A stretch of 5,149 nt of DNA from Polynucleobacter meluiroseus (GTDB lineage: Bacteria; Pseudomonadota; Gammaproteobacteria; Burkholderiales; Burkholderiaceae), in the NCBI GenBank assembly GCA_945867755.1, contig CAMBJN010000105.1, forward strand, positions 1 through 5,149, read 5' to 3'. The position numbers and the translations under genes are program-made. This document shows positions 1-5,149 of the stretch, in pieces; within the stretch, counting starts at the first letter, position 1; every line of letters begins with the position of its first letter. A model generated the notes under the pieces. It had not been told where the DNA came from and ran no database searches. It saw only the letters and a list, made by a program, of their open reading frames with translations.

Positions 1-826
1 ATACGCTTTTAAGGCGGCTGGTGCGGATGTAATCATGACTCTAGGCGGTGTACAAGCGATTGCTTCGATGGCCCTAGGTTTATTTACAGGAAAGCCCGCT
101 GATGTCGTTGTGGGCCCTGGAAATAAGTTTGTTGCTGAGGCTAAGCGTACCTTGTTTGGAAAAGTTGGTATTGATGTGTTTGCTGGACCCTCTGAAATTG
201 GCATCATTGCTGATGAAACCGCCGACCCTAGGATTGTAGCTAGCGACCTAGTGGGGCAAGCGGAACATGGGCATGAATCCCCCGCATGGCTCTTTACAAG
301 CTCTAAAACGCTTGCCGATGAAGTTGCAAAATTAGTACCTGAGATGATCGATTTACTGCCTCCTATTGCGAAAGATGCTGCTTTTTGCGCTTGGCGCGAC
401 TATGGCGAGATAATTTTGTGTGATAGCAATGAAGAGATGGTGCAGATTTCGGATCAGTATGCCAGTGAGCATCTGGAGGTTCATGCCAAAAATTTGGAAT
501 GGTGGCTTGAGAATTTAACTAATTACGGCTCATTGTTTTTGGGCGAAGAAACGACAGTAGCCTACGGCGATAAAACGAGTGGCCCCAATCACGTGTTGCC
601 AACTAAAGGCGCCGCTCGTTATTCTGGCGGCTTATCGGTACATAAGTTTATGAAGACCCTTACCTGGCAGCGCATGACAAGAGAAGCTAGCAAGCAAATG
701 GCGACGGTCACTGCTCGCATTAGTAGGCTAGAAGGCATGGAAGCGCACGCAAGAACAGCAGATGATCGATTGGAAAAGTATTTCCCTAAAGAAACTTTTG
801 ATTTAGGGAGGCCAGTCGAGGTATGA
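1..826 (+). CDS. hpsN: HisD-family zinc dehydrogenase, probable sulfopropanediol 3-dehydrogenase (5' partial)
   Basis: This is the C-terminal 274 residues of a histidinol-dehydrogenase-family protein. The frame is open from base 2 and about 160 N-terminal residues lie outside the window, judging from the roughly 430-residue family length. Seen directly: the FAGPSE and QAEHG motifs (metal-ligand Gln at 257-259, His at 266-268), the catalytic Glu-His pair (467-472), the metal-ligand Asp (569-571) followed by SGPNHVLPT, and the last metal-ligand His in EAHAR (746-748). The enzyme should therefore be active. HisD oxidises L-histidinol in two NAD+-dependent steps. The relative HpsN carries out the analogous oxidation of (R)-2,3-dihydroxypropane-1-sulfonate to (R)-sulfolactate in the cytoplasm. 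HpsN is preferred because an SDR and an MDR follow instead of his genes. Its stop overlaps the next start by 4 bp. The alternatives are a true HisD or a HisD-like enzyme for another polyol. Family is near certain; substrate is inferred. Confidence 0.72.
   Translation, partial: YAFKAAGADVIMTLGGVQAIASMALGLFTGKPADVVVGPGNKFVAEAKRTLFGKVGIDVFAGPSEIGIIADETADPRIVASDLVGQAEHGHESPAWLFTSSKTLADEVAKLVPEMIDLLPPIAKDAAFCAWRDYGEIILCDSNEEMVQISDQYASEHLEVHAKNLEWWLENLTNYGSLFLGEETTVAYGDKTSGPNHVLPTKGAARYSGGLSVHKFMKTLTWQRMTREASKQMATVTARISRLEGMEAHARTADDRLEKYFPKETFDLGRPVEV
805..811 (+). promoter_or_regulatory. Ribosome binding site of the SDR gene
   Basis: AGGGAGG lies inside the last codons of the HisD-like gene, 11 nt before the ATG at 823. 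It supports the start that overlaps the upstream stop codon (ATGA) and suggests translational coupling of the two genes. Confidence 0.6.
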
Positions 827-1593
827 GCGTCCTTGATCAATTTTCCCTTAATGGAAAAATTGCATTAATTACTGGGGGCAGCAGCGGAATCGGTGAGGCA
901 ATTGCTGAAGCGTTAGGCCTTGCTGGTTCGCAAGTAATTTTAGCTGCCCGAAGAAAGCCCCAGCTAGAGGAGGCGCGTACGCGCTTGGCAAGTAAGAATA
1001 TTCGTGTTTTGGCGTGCATTCCTGCAGATCTTTCAGACTTAAATGCCTGTACAGCGTTGGCAGAGGAGGCGCTTGCACATGCTGGCCAAGTTGACATTCT
1101 AGTTAATGGAGCGGGGGTAAATTTACGTGAACCATTTATGGATGTCACTCATGCAACGTGGATGAGTCAATTAAATTTGCAATTAAGCGCCCCATTTTTT
1201 TTAACACAAGCACTTGCTCCGCAAATGAAATCAAATCAGTGGGGCCGCATTATTAACATTGCTTCTTTGCAAAGCCATCGTGCTTTTTCAAACAGCGCGC
1301 CATATGGCGCTGCAAAGGGCGGGATACTTCAGCTTACTCGAGCAATAGCTCAGGAATGGTCCAAATACGGAATAACTTGTAATGCTATTGGTCCGGGCTT
1401 TTTCCCTACGGCATTGACGGCTCCAGTATTCAATGACGCCGAGCTTGTAAAATTACATGCCAATCGAACTGCAATTGGTCGTAATGGCGAAATGAAAGAT
1501 ATTGCAGGCCTTGCTATTTTCTTAGCGAGTAATGCCTCTTCGTACATTACTGGACAAACCATCATGCTCGATGGCGGTTATACGGCTTCTTAG
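823..1593 (+). CDS. hpsO: Short-chain dehydrogenase/reductase, probable DHPS 2-dehydrogenase
   Basis: This is a classical SDR of 256 residues, the usual family length, and a cytoplasmic NAD(P)-dependent alcohol/ketone oxidoreductase. Visible motifs are the cofactor loop TGGSSGIG (17-24), NGAG (95-98), the structural Asn118, the catalytic Ser148, Tyr161 and Lys165 (YGAAK), PGFFPT (191-196) and the C-terminal LDGG (249-252). Two arginines (43-44) follow the second beta strand, where an acidic residue would mark NAD preference, so NADP(H) is plausible. Its style resembles gluconate 5-dehydrogenase-like SDRs. Between a HisD-like gene and an MDR gene it matches one of the two 2-dehydrogenases of DHPS degradation, which oxidise C2 to 3-hydroxy-2-oxopropane-1-sulfonate or reduce it back. 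The symbol follows the N-O-P order recalled for Cupriavidus pinatubonensis, and O and P could be swapped. The ATG at 823 is supported by the ribosome site and the overlap. A different polyol substrate cannot be excluded. Confidence 0.68.
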   Translation: MSVLDQFSLNGKIALITGGSSGIGEAIAEALGLAGSQVILAARRKPQLEEARTRLASKNIRVLACIPADLSDLNACTALAEEALAHAGQVDILVNGAGVNLREPFMDVTHATWMSQLNLQLSAPFFLTQALAPQMKSNQWGRIINIASLQSHRAFSNSAPYGAAKGGILQLTRAIAQEWSKYGITCNAIGPGFFPTALTAPVFNDAELVKLHANRTAIGRNGEMKDIAGLAIFLASNASSYITGQTIMLDGGYTAS

Positions 1594-1602
1594 GAATCGA
1601 TT

Positions 1603-2607
1603 ATGAAAGCACTAGTTTATACAAACCCTAATGAAATTCAATTGTTAGAACGCCCTTATCCAACGATGGATCAGGATGAGGTTATCCTGAAGATTGACTC
1701 TGTTGGGATTTGTGGAAGCGATATGCATGCTTATCACGGACATGATCCGCGAAGGAAGCCAGGTTTAGTGCTGGGGCATGAGTTTTCAGGCGTTGTTATT
1801 GAAAGCCTGTCGTCAAACTTTAAGAAGGGCGTTCGCGTAACTGGCAATCCTTTGATTACTTGCGGGGTATGTGATTATTGTCTTCAGGGAAGAAATAATC
1901 TTTGTTCCAATCGCACCATGATTGGAATGACTAGGCCAGGCGCCTTCGCCGAGTATATGAGCATCCCAGCAAAGACATTAATTACACTGCCGGATGATAT
2001 GCCCTTAGATGCAGCTGCCTTGACTGAGCCTGCCGCTACTGCAGTTCATGCAATCAATTTATCAATGCGAGCATTGCATCGCCCCATCCAAGAGTGTCGA
2101 GTCTTAATTATCGGGGGCGGCGCTATTGGTATGTTGACAGCTTTACTGCTTAAAAATTTTGGCGTTAATGATTTAAGTGTTGCAGAAACAAATGCGTTAC
2201 GTAGAGAGTCCATTAGTCGCCATGCTGATTGCAAAACAATTGATCCGATAAGCGCAGCAGTCATTGAAAATAATTACGATTTTGTAATTGATTGTGTTGG
2301 AACAAAACTAACTCGTAAATCAGCTTTTGAGTCAATTAAGCCCGGCGGGGTGATTATGCATGTTGGTCTTCAGGACTGGGCAAGTGAAATTGATATGCGT
2401 AAGTTAACCCTAGCTGAAATTACTCTTTTGGGTACCTACACCTACTCAACAGCAGATTTGATTGCAACTGTAAATTATTTAAACCAAGGTGCATTCGGGA
2501 ATTTAGCATGGGTAGAAAAGAGATCGATGGACGACGGCGCAAAGGCTTTTGATGACTTGCATCGAGGCAATACTTCATCCGCAAAAATTTTATTAAAGCC
2601 AAGTTGA
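1603..2607 (+). CDS. hpsP: Zinc-dependent medium-chain alcohol dehydrogenase, probable DHPS 2-dehydrogenase
   Basis: This 334-residue protein belongs to the zinc MDR superfamily (sorbitol/threonine dehydrogenase-like). Catalytic zinc ligands are visible as Cys37 (GICGSD), His59-Glu60 (GHE) and probably Glu143 (TEP). Structural zinc is held by Cys87, Cys90, Cys93 and Cys101 in the CxxCxxCx7C knuckle. The Rossmann cofactor loop is GGGAIG (171-176), and the acidic Glu195 at the end of the next strand suggests NAD(H). The domain order, an N-terminal GroES-like catalytic domain followed by the nucleotide-binding domain, is complete. The gene begins 9 bp after the SDR stop, and AGGA (1592-1595) overlapping that stop serves as ribosome site. 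By context it is the second 2-dehydrogenase of a DHPS module, acting with the SDR on opposite stereoisomers so that both enantiomers reach the HisD-like enzyme. Family assignment is firm. The substrate and the O-versus-P symbol are inferred. Confidence 0.68.
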   Translation: MKALVYTNPNEIQLLERPYPTMDQDEVILKIDSVGICGSDMHAYHGHDPRRKPGLVLGHEFSGVVIESLSSNFKKGVRVTGNPLITCGVCDYCLQGRNNLCSNRTMIGMTRPGAFAEYMSIPAKTLITLPDDMPLDAAALTEPAATAVHAINLSMRALHRPIQECRVLIIGGGAIGMLTALLLKNFGVNDLSVAETNALRRESISRHADCKTIDPISAAVIENNYDFVIDCVGTKLTRKSAFESIKPGGVIMHVGLQDWASEIDMRKLTLAEITLLGTYTYSTADLIATVNYLNQGAFGNLAWVEKRSMDDGAKAFDDLHRGNTSSAKILLKPS

Positions 2608-2608
2608 T

Positions 2609-3916
2609 ATGACATCTGCAGACGCTTTTTGGATGCCATTTACTCCCAACAGGGACTTTAAACTTTCTCCTCGGTTATTGGCTTCCGCTTCTGGCGTTAC
2701 TTACCAAACGGTCGATGGAAAGTCTGTTTTGGACGGTATCTCTGGCTTATGGTGTGTTGGGGCTGGACATCGGCACCCCAAAATAGCTGAAGCTATGAAG
2801 GCCCAAATAGACACACTGGATTTTGCTTCAAGTTTTCAAGTTGGACATTCAGGCGCATTCAAGTTAGCAGACCGCATTGCATCGATTGCACCAAAGGAGC
2901 TAGATAGAGTATTTTTTGTAAATAGTGGATCTGAGGCATGCGATACCGCCATGAAAATGGCGCTTGCTTATTGGCGTATCCGTGGACAAGGTCATCGTAA
3001 CTTATTTATTGGACGTGAGCGTGGTTTTCATGGGGTGGGTTTTGGCGGAATCTCCGTTGGTGGAATGATTAATAATCGCAATGCCTTTGGCACTTCATTG
3101 TTACGTTCTGATCATTTGCGTTCAACTTGGGAGCCTGCAACCCAGGCTTTTGTTAAGGGCCAGCCGGAACATGGGTATGAGATGGCGGACGAGCTCGAAA
3201 ATCGAATCATTGCTCTGCACGGTGCAGATAACATAGCTGCCGTAATTATTGAGCCAATTGCATGCTCAACCGGTGTTCTGGTGCCTCCTAAGGGGTATCT
3301 TAAGCGTATACGTGAAATTTGTGACCGCCATCAACTACTTTTGATTTTTGATGAGGTAATTACTGGGTTTGGTAGAACCGGGAACATGTTTGCTTCTACA
3401 ACTTTTGATGTTCTGCCCGATATGATTCTGTTTGCTAAAACCGTAACAAATGGAGCCTCCCCATTGGGCGGCGTTATTGTTAGTCGAGCGATTCACGATA
3501 CCTTGATGTATGGCCCGCGCCATATGGCAGAGTTAATGCATGGATATACCTATTCCGGGCATCCATTATCTTGTGCTGCAGCACTGGCTATGATCGATGT
3601 AATCGAAGAGGAGGGACTTTTAGAACAAGTCAATTTATTAACCCCTTATTTTGAAGAAGCAGTTCATTCACTTGCAGATCTTGATCAAGTAATTAGTGTC
3701 CGCAACTTTGGATTGGCGGCAGGGATAGAGCTAAAAGCAAAACAAGGTGCAATTGGCGAGCGTGGTTTTAATGCGCAGGCACTTGCTTTTAAGCATGGAG
3801 TTCTGACGAGAGCTCCGGGGGACTCATTGGTGTTTGCTCCTCCATTTATAACAACTCGCTCACAAATTGATCAAATGGTTGATGGCTTTAGAAAGACAAT
3901 TCTAGAAACAGCTTAG
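2609..3916 (+). CDS. Class III (omega-type) PLP aminotransferase, pyruvate-dependent type
   Basis: This 435-residue fold-type I aminotransferase resembles beta-alanine/omega-amino acid:pyruvate transaminases. The N-terminal WMPFT (8-12) and GLWCV (46-50) are typical of that group. NSGSEA (105-110) binds the PLP phosphate. GFHG (139-142) carries the ring-stacking aromatic, and is more often GYHG. Glu215 (IIEP) precedes the cofactor Asp248 in FDEVITGFGRTG. Lys277 (FAKT) is the Schiff-base lysine and HGYTYSGHP (311-319) follows. Arg417 aligns by eye with the mobile arginine that binds substrate carboxylate in omega-transaminases and could bind a sulfonate. The ATG lies 1 bp after the MDR stop, has only a weak ribosome site and is probably translationally coupled. 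Context suggests it feeds an amino-sulfonate into the pathway, for example cysteinolate giving 3-hydroxy-2-oxopropane-1-sulfonate and alanine. Taurine, homotaurine, beta-alanine or an unrelated amine remain possible. It is the last gene of the operon. Confidence 0.8.
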   Translation: MTSADAFWMPFTPNRDFKLSPRLLASASGVTYQTVDGKSVLDGISGLWCVGAGHRHPKIAEAMKAQIDTLDFASSFQVGHSGAFKLADRIASIAPKELDRVFFVNSGSEACDTAMKMALAYWRIRGQGHRNLFIGRERGFHGVGFGGISVGGMINNRNAFGTSLLRSDHLRSTWEPATQAFVKGQPEHGYEMADELENRIIALHGADNIAAVIIEPIACSTGVLVPPKGYLKRIREICDRHQLLLIFDEVITGFGRTGNMFASTTFDVLPDMILFAKTVTNGASPLGGVIVSRAIHDTLMYGPRHMAELMHGYTYSGHPLSCAAALAMIDVIEEEGLLEQVNLLTPYFEEAVHSLADLDQVISVRNFGLAAGIELKAKQGAIGERGFNAQALAFKHGVLTRAPGDSLVFAPPFITTRSQIDQMVDGFRKTILETA

Positions 3917-4059
3917 GCTGCTATCAAACCTCCATAATAAAGAAGTGCATCGATTGATGGCTCGCGTCCGCACCATTTTAGGGCGATACTCAGTTCAGCA
4001 TAATTCTGGACCCCGAGTATCAATACTTTTTCTCGATTCAAAATGCTTTTTGTGATCAA
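3913..4059 (-). CDS. Weak candidate small ORF converging on the aminotransferase gene
   Basis: A 48-codon frame runs leftward from a TTG codon (4059-4057) to a TAA (3915-3913) that overlaps the aminotransferase stop region. The product has a protein-like composition, with a VLILGV start, an ALKWCGREP stretch and a DALLYYGG end. It has no ATG start and no convincing ribosome site, and a stop codon lies three codons upstream of the TTG. I do not recognise it. It could be a small unannotated gene, the tail of a decayed gene or chance. The terminator-like hairpin at 3985-4031 lies inside it. Confidence 0.18.
   Translation of the reverse strand: MITKSILNREKVLILGVQNYAELSIALKWCGREPSIDALLYYGGLIAA
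3985..4031 (+). terminator. Probable intrinsic terminator of the dehydrogenase-aminotransferase operon
   Basis: GATACTC (3985-3991) pairs perfectly with GAGTATC (4015-4021). Inside it GTTCAG (3993-3998) pairs with CTGGAC (4006-4011), with one G-U pair and a 7-nt loop. The two stems are separated by a 1x3 internal loop. Five T residues (4027-4031) follow after a 5-nt gap. The location, about 70 bp past the last operon stop, fits a terminator. The internal loop and the gap before the T-run make it weaker than the sodC terminator. Confidence 0.45.
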
Positions 4060-4104
4060 TTTTCTTTATCGTAAATTCACAGTATTTCAGTGCTCGTTCT
4101 TACT

Positions 4105-4133
4105 TGTACAAACCCTTGTGCATGACTTTTAAT
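4105..4133 (+). promoter_or_regulatory. Candidate sigma-70 promoter for sodC
   Basis: TGTACA (4105-4110, 4 of 6 matches to the -35 consensus) and TTTAAT (4128-4133, 5 of 6 matches to the -10) are separated by 17 bp. Transcription would start near 4140, giving a leader of nearly 60 nt. The region is AT-rich, so chance matches are likely. It is the best pair I see between the upstream terminator and the gene. Confidence 0.35.
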
Positions 4134-4144
4134 CATTTAAAAGT
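4125..4144. repeat. Perfect 8-bp inverted repeat overlapping the candidate -10 of sodC
   Basis: ACTTTTAA (4125-4132) and TTAAAAGT (4137-4144) are exact reverse complements separated by TCAT. The repeat covers the proposed -10 and start of transcription, where a repressor operator would sit. An AT-rich chance palindrome is the alternative. Confidence 0.5.
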
Positions 4145-4158
4145 GAGAGAATAATTCC

Positions 4159-4175
4159 ACCAATATTCCATTGGT
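4159..4175. repeat. 6-bp inverted repeat in the sodC leader
   Basis: ACCAAT (4159-4164) and ATTGGT (4170-4175) form a perfect stem with a 5-nt loop (ATTCC), ending 11 nt before the sodC ribosome site. It could be an RNA hairpin in the leader or part of an operator. The short stem means modest stability. Confidence 0.4.
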
Positions 4176-4186
4176 CATTATTTACA

Positions 4187-4191
4187 AAGGA
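4187..4191 (+). promoter_or_regulatory. Ribosome binding site that fixes the sodC start
   Basis: AAGGA lies 6 nt before the ATG at 4198, ideal spacing. It argues for that ATG and against an in-frame TTG at 4171, which would put nine extra residues in front of an otherwise normal lipoprotein signal and lies inside the leader repeat. Confidence 0.8.
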
Positions 4192-4197
4192 ATCAAT

Positions 4198-4719
4198 ATG
4201 AAAAAAATTTCTTTATTAATAGGTTTGGCGGCAATTATTCCATTGGCGGGATGTCAATCGATGCACTACGGTAGTGGACAAAAAGCATCAACAACTCTGG
4301 AGTCGCGTTCGGGGTCTAGCACAAAGGGCACTGTTAACTTTGTATCACAAGGTCACCACATTCTCGTTACTGGAAATATCTCGGGTCTAAGACCCAATGC
4401 AGAACACGGTTTTCATGTTCATGAAAAAGGTGATTGCTCAGCTCCAGATGCAACCAGTGCAGGTGGCCACTTTAATCTCGATGGAAAAGCTCATGGAATG
4501 CCAGGAAGCGGAGCACATCACTCTGGAGATATGCCGAACATCAAATCTGATGCAAATGGTAATGCAGTGTATTCAGCAAAGGTCAGCGGCTTAGCTGTTG
4601 ATACTGGTAAAAATGGCATCATTGGAAAATCTGTTGTGATACACCGCGATCCAGATGACTATAAGTCTCAACCAGCCGGTAACTCAGGCCCAAGAATTGC
4701 TTGCGGTCTTATCAAGTAA
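4198..4719 (+). CDS. sodC: Cu/Zn superoxide dismutase, lipoprotein form
   Basis: This 173-residue protein dismutates superoxide to hydrogen peroxide and oxygen outside the cytoplasm. It starts with a lipoprotein signal: Lys2-Lys3, a hydrophobic stretch and the lipobox LAGC (16-19). Cys19 would be lipidated, and Gln at +2 suggests sorting to the outer membrane. All family ligands are visible: copper His73, His75 and His149, bridging His91, and zinc His99, His108 and Asp111, with spacing close to the classical enzyme. Cys80 and Cys169 match the conserved disulfide, and Arg166 in GPRIACG matches the active-site arginine. A Ser/Gly-rich linker (about 20-43) joins the lipid anchor to the domain. 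The gene stands alone between two terminators with its own candidate promoter and is functionally separate from the upstream operon. The start is set by AAGGA at 4187-4191. Confidence 0.95.
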   Translation: MKKISLLIGLAAIIPLAGCQSMHYGSGQKASTTLESRSGSSTKGTVNFVSQGHHILVTGNISGLRPNAEHGFHVHEKGDCSAPDATSAGGHFNLDGKAHGMPGSGAHHSGDMPNIKSDANGNAVYSAKVSGLAVDTGKNGIIGKSVVIHRDPDDYKSQPAGNSGPRIACGLIK

Positions 4720-4751
4720 GACTTAATCAATCTTTACTCACTCAAAGATAG

Positions 4752-4773
4752 AAGGGCTGAAAAGCCCTTTTTT
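4752..4773 (+). terminator. Intrinsic terminator of sodC
   Basis: AAGGGCT (4752-4758) pairs with AGCCCTT (4763-4769) around a GAAA tetraloop, and the 3' arm runs into a T-run (4768-4773). It lies 32 bp after the sodC stop. This is a textbook Rho-independent structure. Confidence 0.9.
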
Positions 4774-4793
4774 CTTTATGGCATTATCTAAGA

Positions 4794-5149
4794 ATGATCA
4801 AATGCATTAAATACATTCAATGTATCAAATGGATATTTCTTGCCACAGCCCTCGGCACAGTTGCTGCACCAGCCAAGACGCACGCAAGTGATTTCTTTAG
4901 CATCGCCAAGCATGAAGCTCAAAGCGAGCTGTGGCTCAACCCAGGAATGCTGTCTTATCACTTTGATCGCGAGAGAAGCTTTAACTCTCGTAACTTTGGT
5001 ATTGGTGCTGAGTATCGTTATTCTTCAGTTGCATCGTTTACCTTGGGAAGTTTTCACAATAGCTATCACGAATCAAGCAATTACATTGGAGCCTATTGGC
5101 AACCAATTCAGTTGGGAATCTTCAAATTGGGCGCTGTGGCAGGAGTCTT
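4794..5149 (+). CDS. Secreted, probable outer-membrane beta-barrel protein (3' partial)
   Basis: An ATG at 4794 opens a frame that stays open for 118 codons to the window edge. The N-terminus has several lysines (2, 5, 12), then a hydrophobic stretch (about 13-26) and a possible signal-peptidase I site near residue 32 (THA before SDFF) or 26 (APA). The mature part alternates aromatic and small polar residues, for example GIGAEYRYSS and IGAYWQP, as in membrane beta strands. An ELWLNPG motif, a SYH motif and an FHNS motif are visible. The pattern of a Tyr/Trp-His early, then (D/N)-S, then a W-x-P strand recalls the lipid A palmitoyltransferase PagP, but this is a visual resemblance only. I cannot name the family with confidence. 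No good ribosome site precedes the ATG (TAAG at 4789-4792 is too close), and no alternative in-frame start is available upstream, where a stop lies at 4758-4760. Confidence 0.7.
   Translation, partial: MIKCIKYIQCIKWIFLATALGTVAAPAKTHASDFFSIAKHEAQSELWLNPGMLSYHFDRERSFNSRNFGIGAEYRYSSVASFTLGSFHNSYHESSNYIGAYWQPIQLGIFKLGAVAGV

Noticed and set aside
619..840. A 73-codon minus-strand frame over the HisD-like/SDR junction
   Set aside because: It lies opposite conserved coding sequence of two firm genes, including metal-ligand codons, and has no protein-like motifs.
837..1148. A 103-codon minus-strand open frame inside the SDR gene
   Set aside because: It is wholly antisense to an SDR with all its motifs intact and shows no recognisable domain or ribosome site.
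4171..4197. An upstream TTG start adding nine residues to SodC
   Set aside because: The ATG at 4198 has a well-spaced AAGGA and yields a standard Lys-Lys lipoprotein signal. The TTG lies in a leader hairpin and has no ribosome site.
3917..4197. A tRNA, small structured RNA or CRISPR in the long intergenic region
   Set aside because: I saw no cloverleaf, no spaced direct repeats and no recognised riboswitch core. The only structures are the terminator-like hairpin and the two sodC leader repeats.
4397..4594. A 65-codon plus-strand frame inside sodC
   Set aside because: It is out of frame with the metal-ligand-bearing SodC and has a composition dominated by Met and Gln, typical of a frame-shifted shadow.
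1..5149. Insertion sequence, phage or other mobile element, or a defence system
   Set aside because: There is no transposase, integrase, terminal repeat or abrupt composition change, and all firm genes are metabolic or envelope functions.

Overview
The window reads as a fragment of a free-living betaproteobacterial chromosome. Moderate-to-low G+C by eye, compact operons and the protein styles suggest Burkholderiales, perhaps a freshwater Polynucleobacter-like lineage. That placement is an impression from sequence style, not a search result. All well-supported genes lie on the plus strand.

Bases 1-3916 hold a tightly packed four-gene operon that runs in from the left edge. It encodes a HisD-family zinc dehydrogenase (5' end missing), a short-chain dehydrogenase (SDR), a zinc-dependent medium-chain dehydrogenase (MDR) and a class III (omega-type) aminotransferase. 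The junctions are a 4-bp ATGA overlap, a 9-bp gap and a 1-bp gap. A HisD-like enzyme beside an SDR and an MDR is the arrangement known for HpsN, HpsO and HpsP, which degrade 2,3-dihydroxypropane-1-sulfonate (DHPS, a breakdown product of the plant and algal sulfolipid sugar sulfoquinovose). In that scheme the two 2-dehydrogenases interconvert the DHPS enantiomers through 3-hydroxy-2-oxopropane-1-sulfonate, and HpsN oxidises (R)-DHPS to (R)-sulfolactate. The fourth gene, the aminotransferase, suggests that an amino-sulfonate such as cysteinolate may also feed the route. This is the most interesting hypothesis here. No transporter, regulator or desulfonating lyase is visible, so the sulfonate assignment is contextual.

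Bases 3917-4197 are intergenic. They contain an imperfect hairpin with a T-run (probable operon terminator), a weak 48-codon minus-strand reading frame converging on the aminotransferase, a candidate promoter, and two perfect inverted repeats just upstream of the next gene.

Bases 4198-4719 encode a Cu/Zn superoxide dismutase (SodC) with a lipoprotein signal and a complete set of metal ligands, followed by a strong intrinsic terminator (4752-4773). It forms its own transcription unit and protects the envelope from extracytoplasmic superoxide.

From 4794 to the right edge is the 5' part of a secreted, probably outer-membrane beta-barrel protein. It starts only 20 bp after the sodC terminator, and its pattern is faintly reminiscent of PagP.
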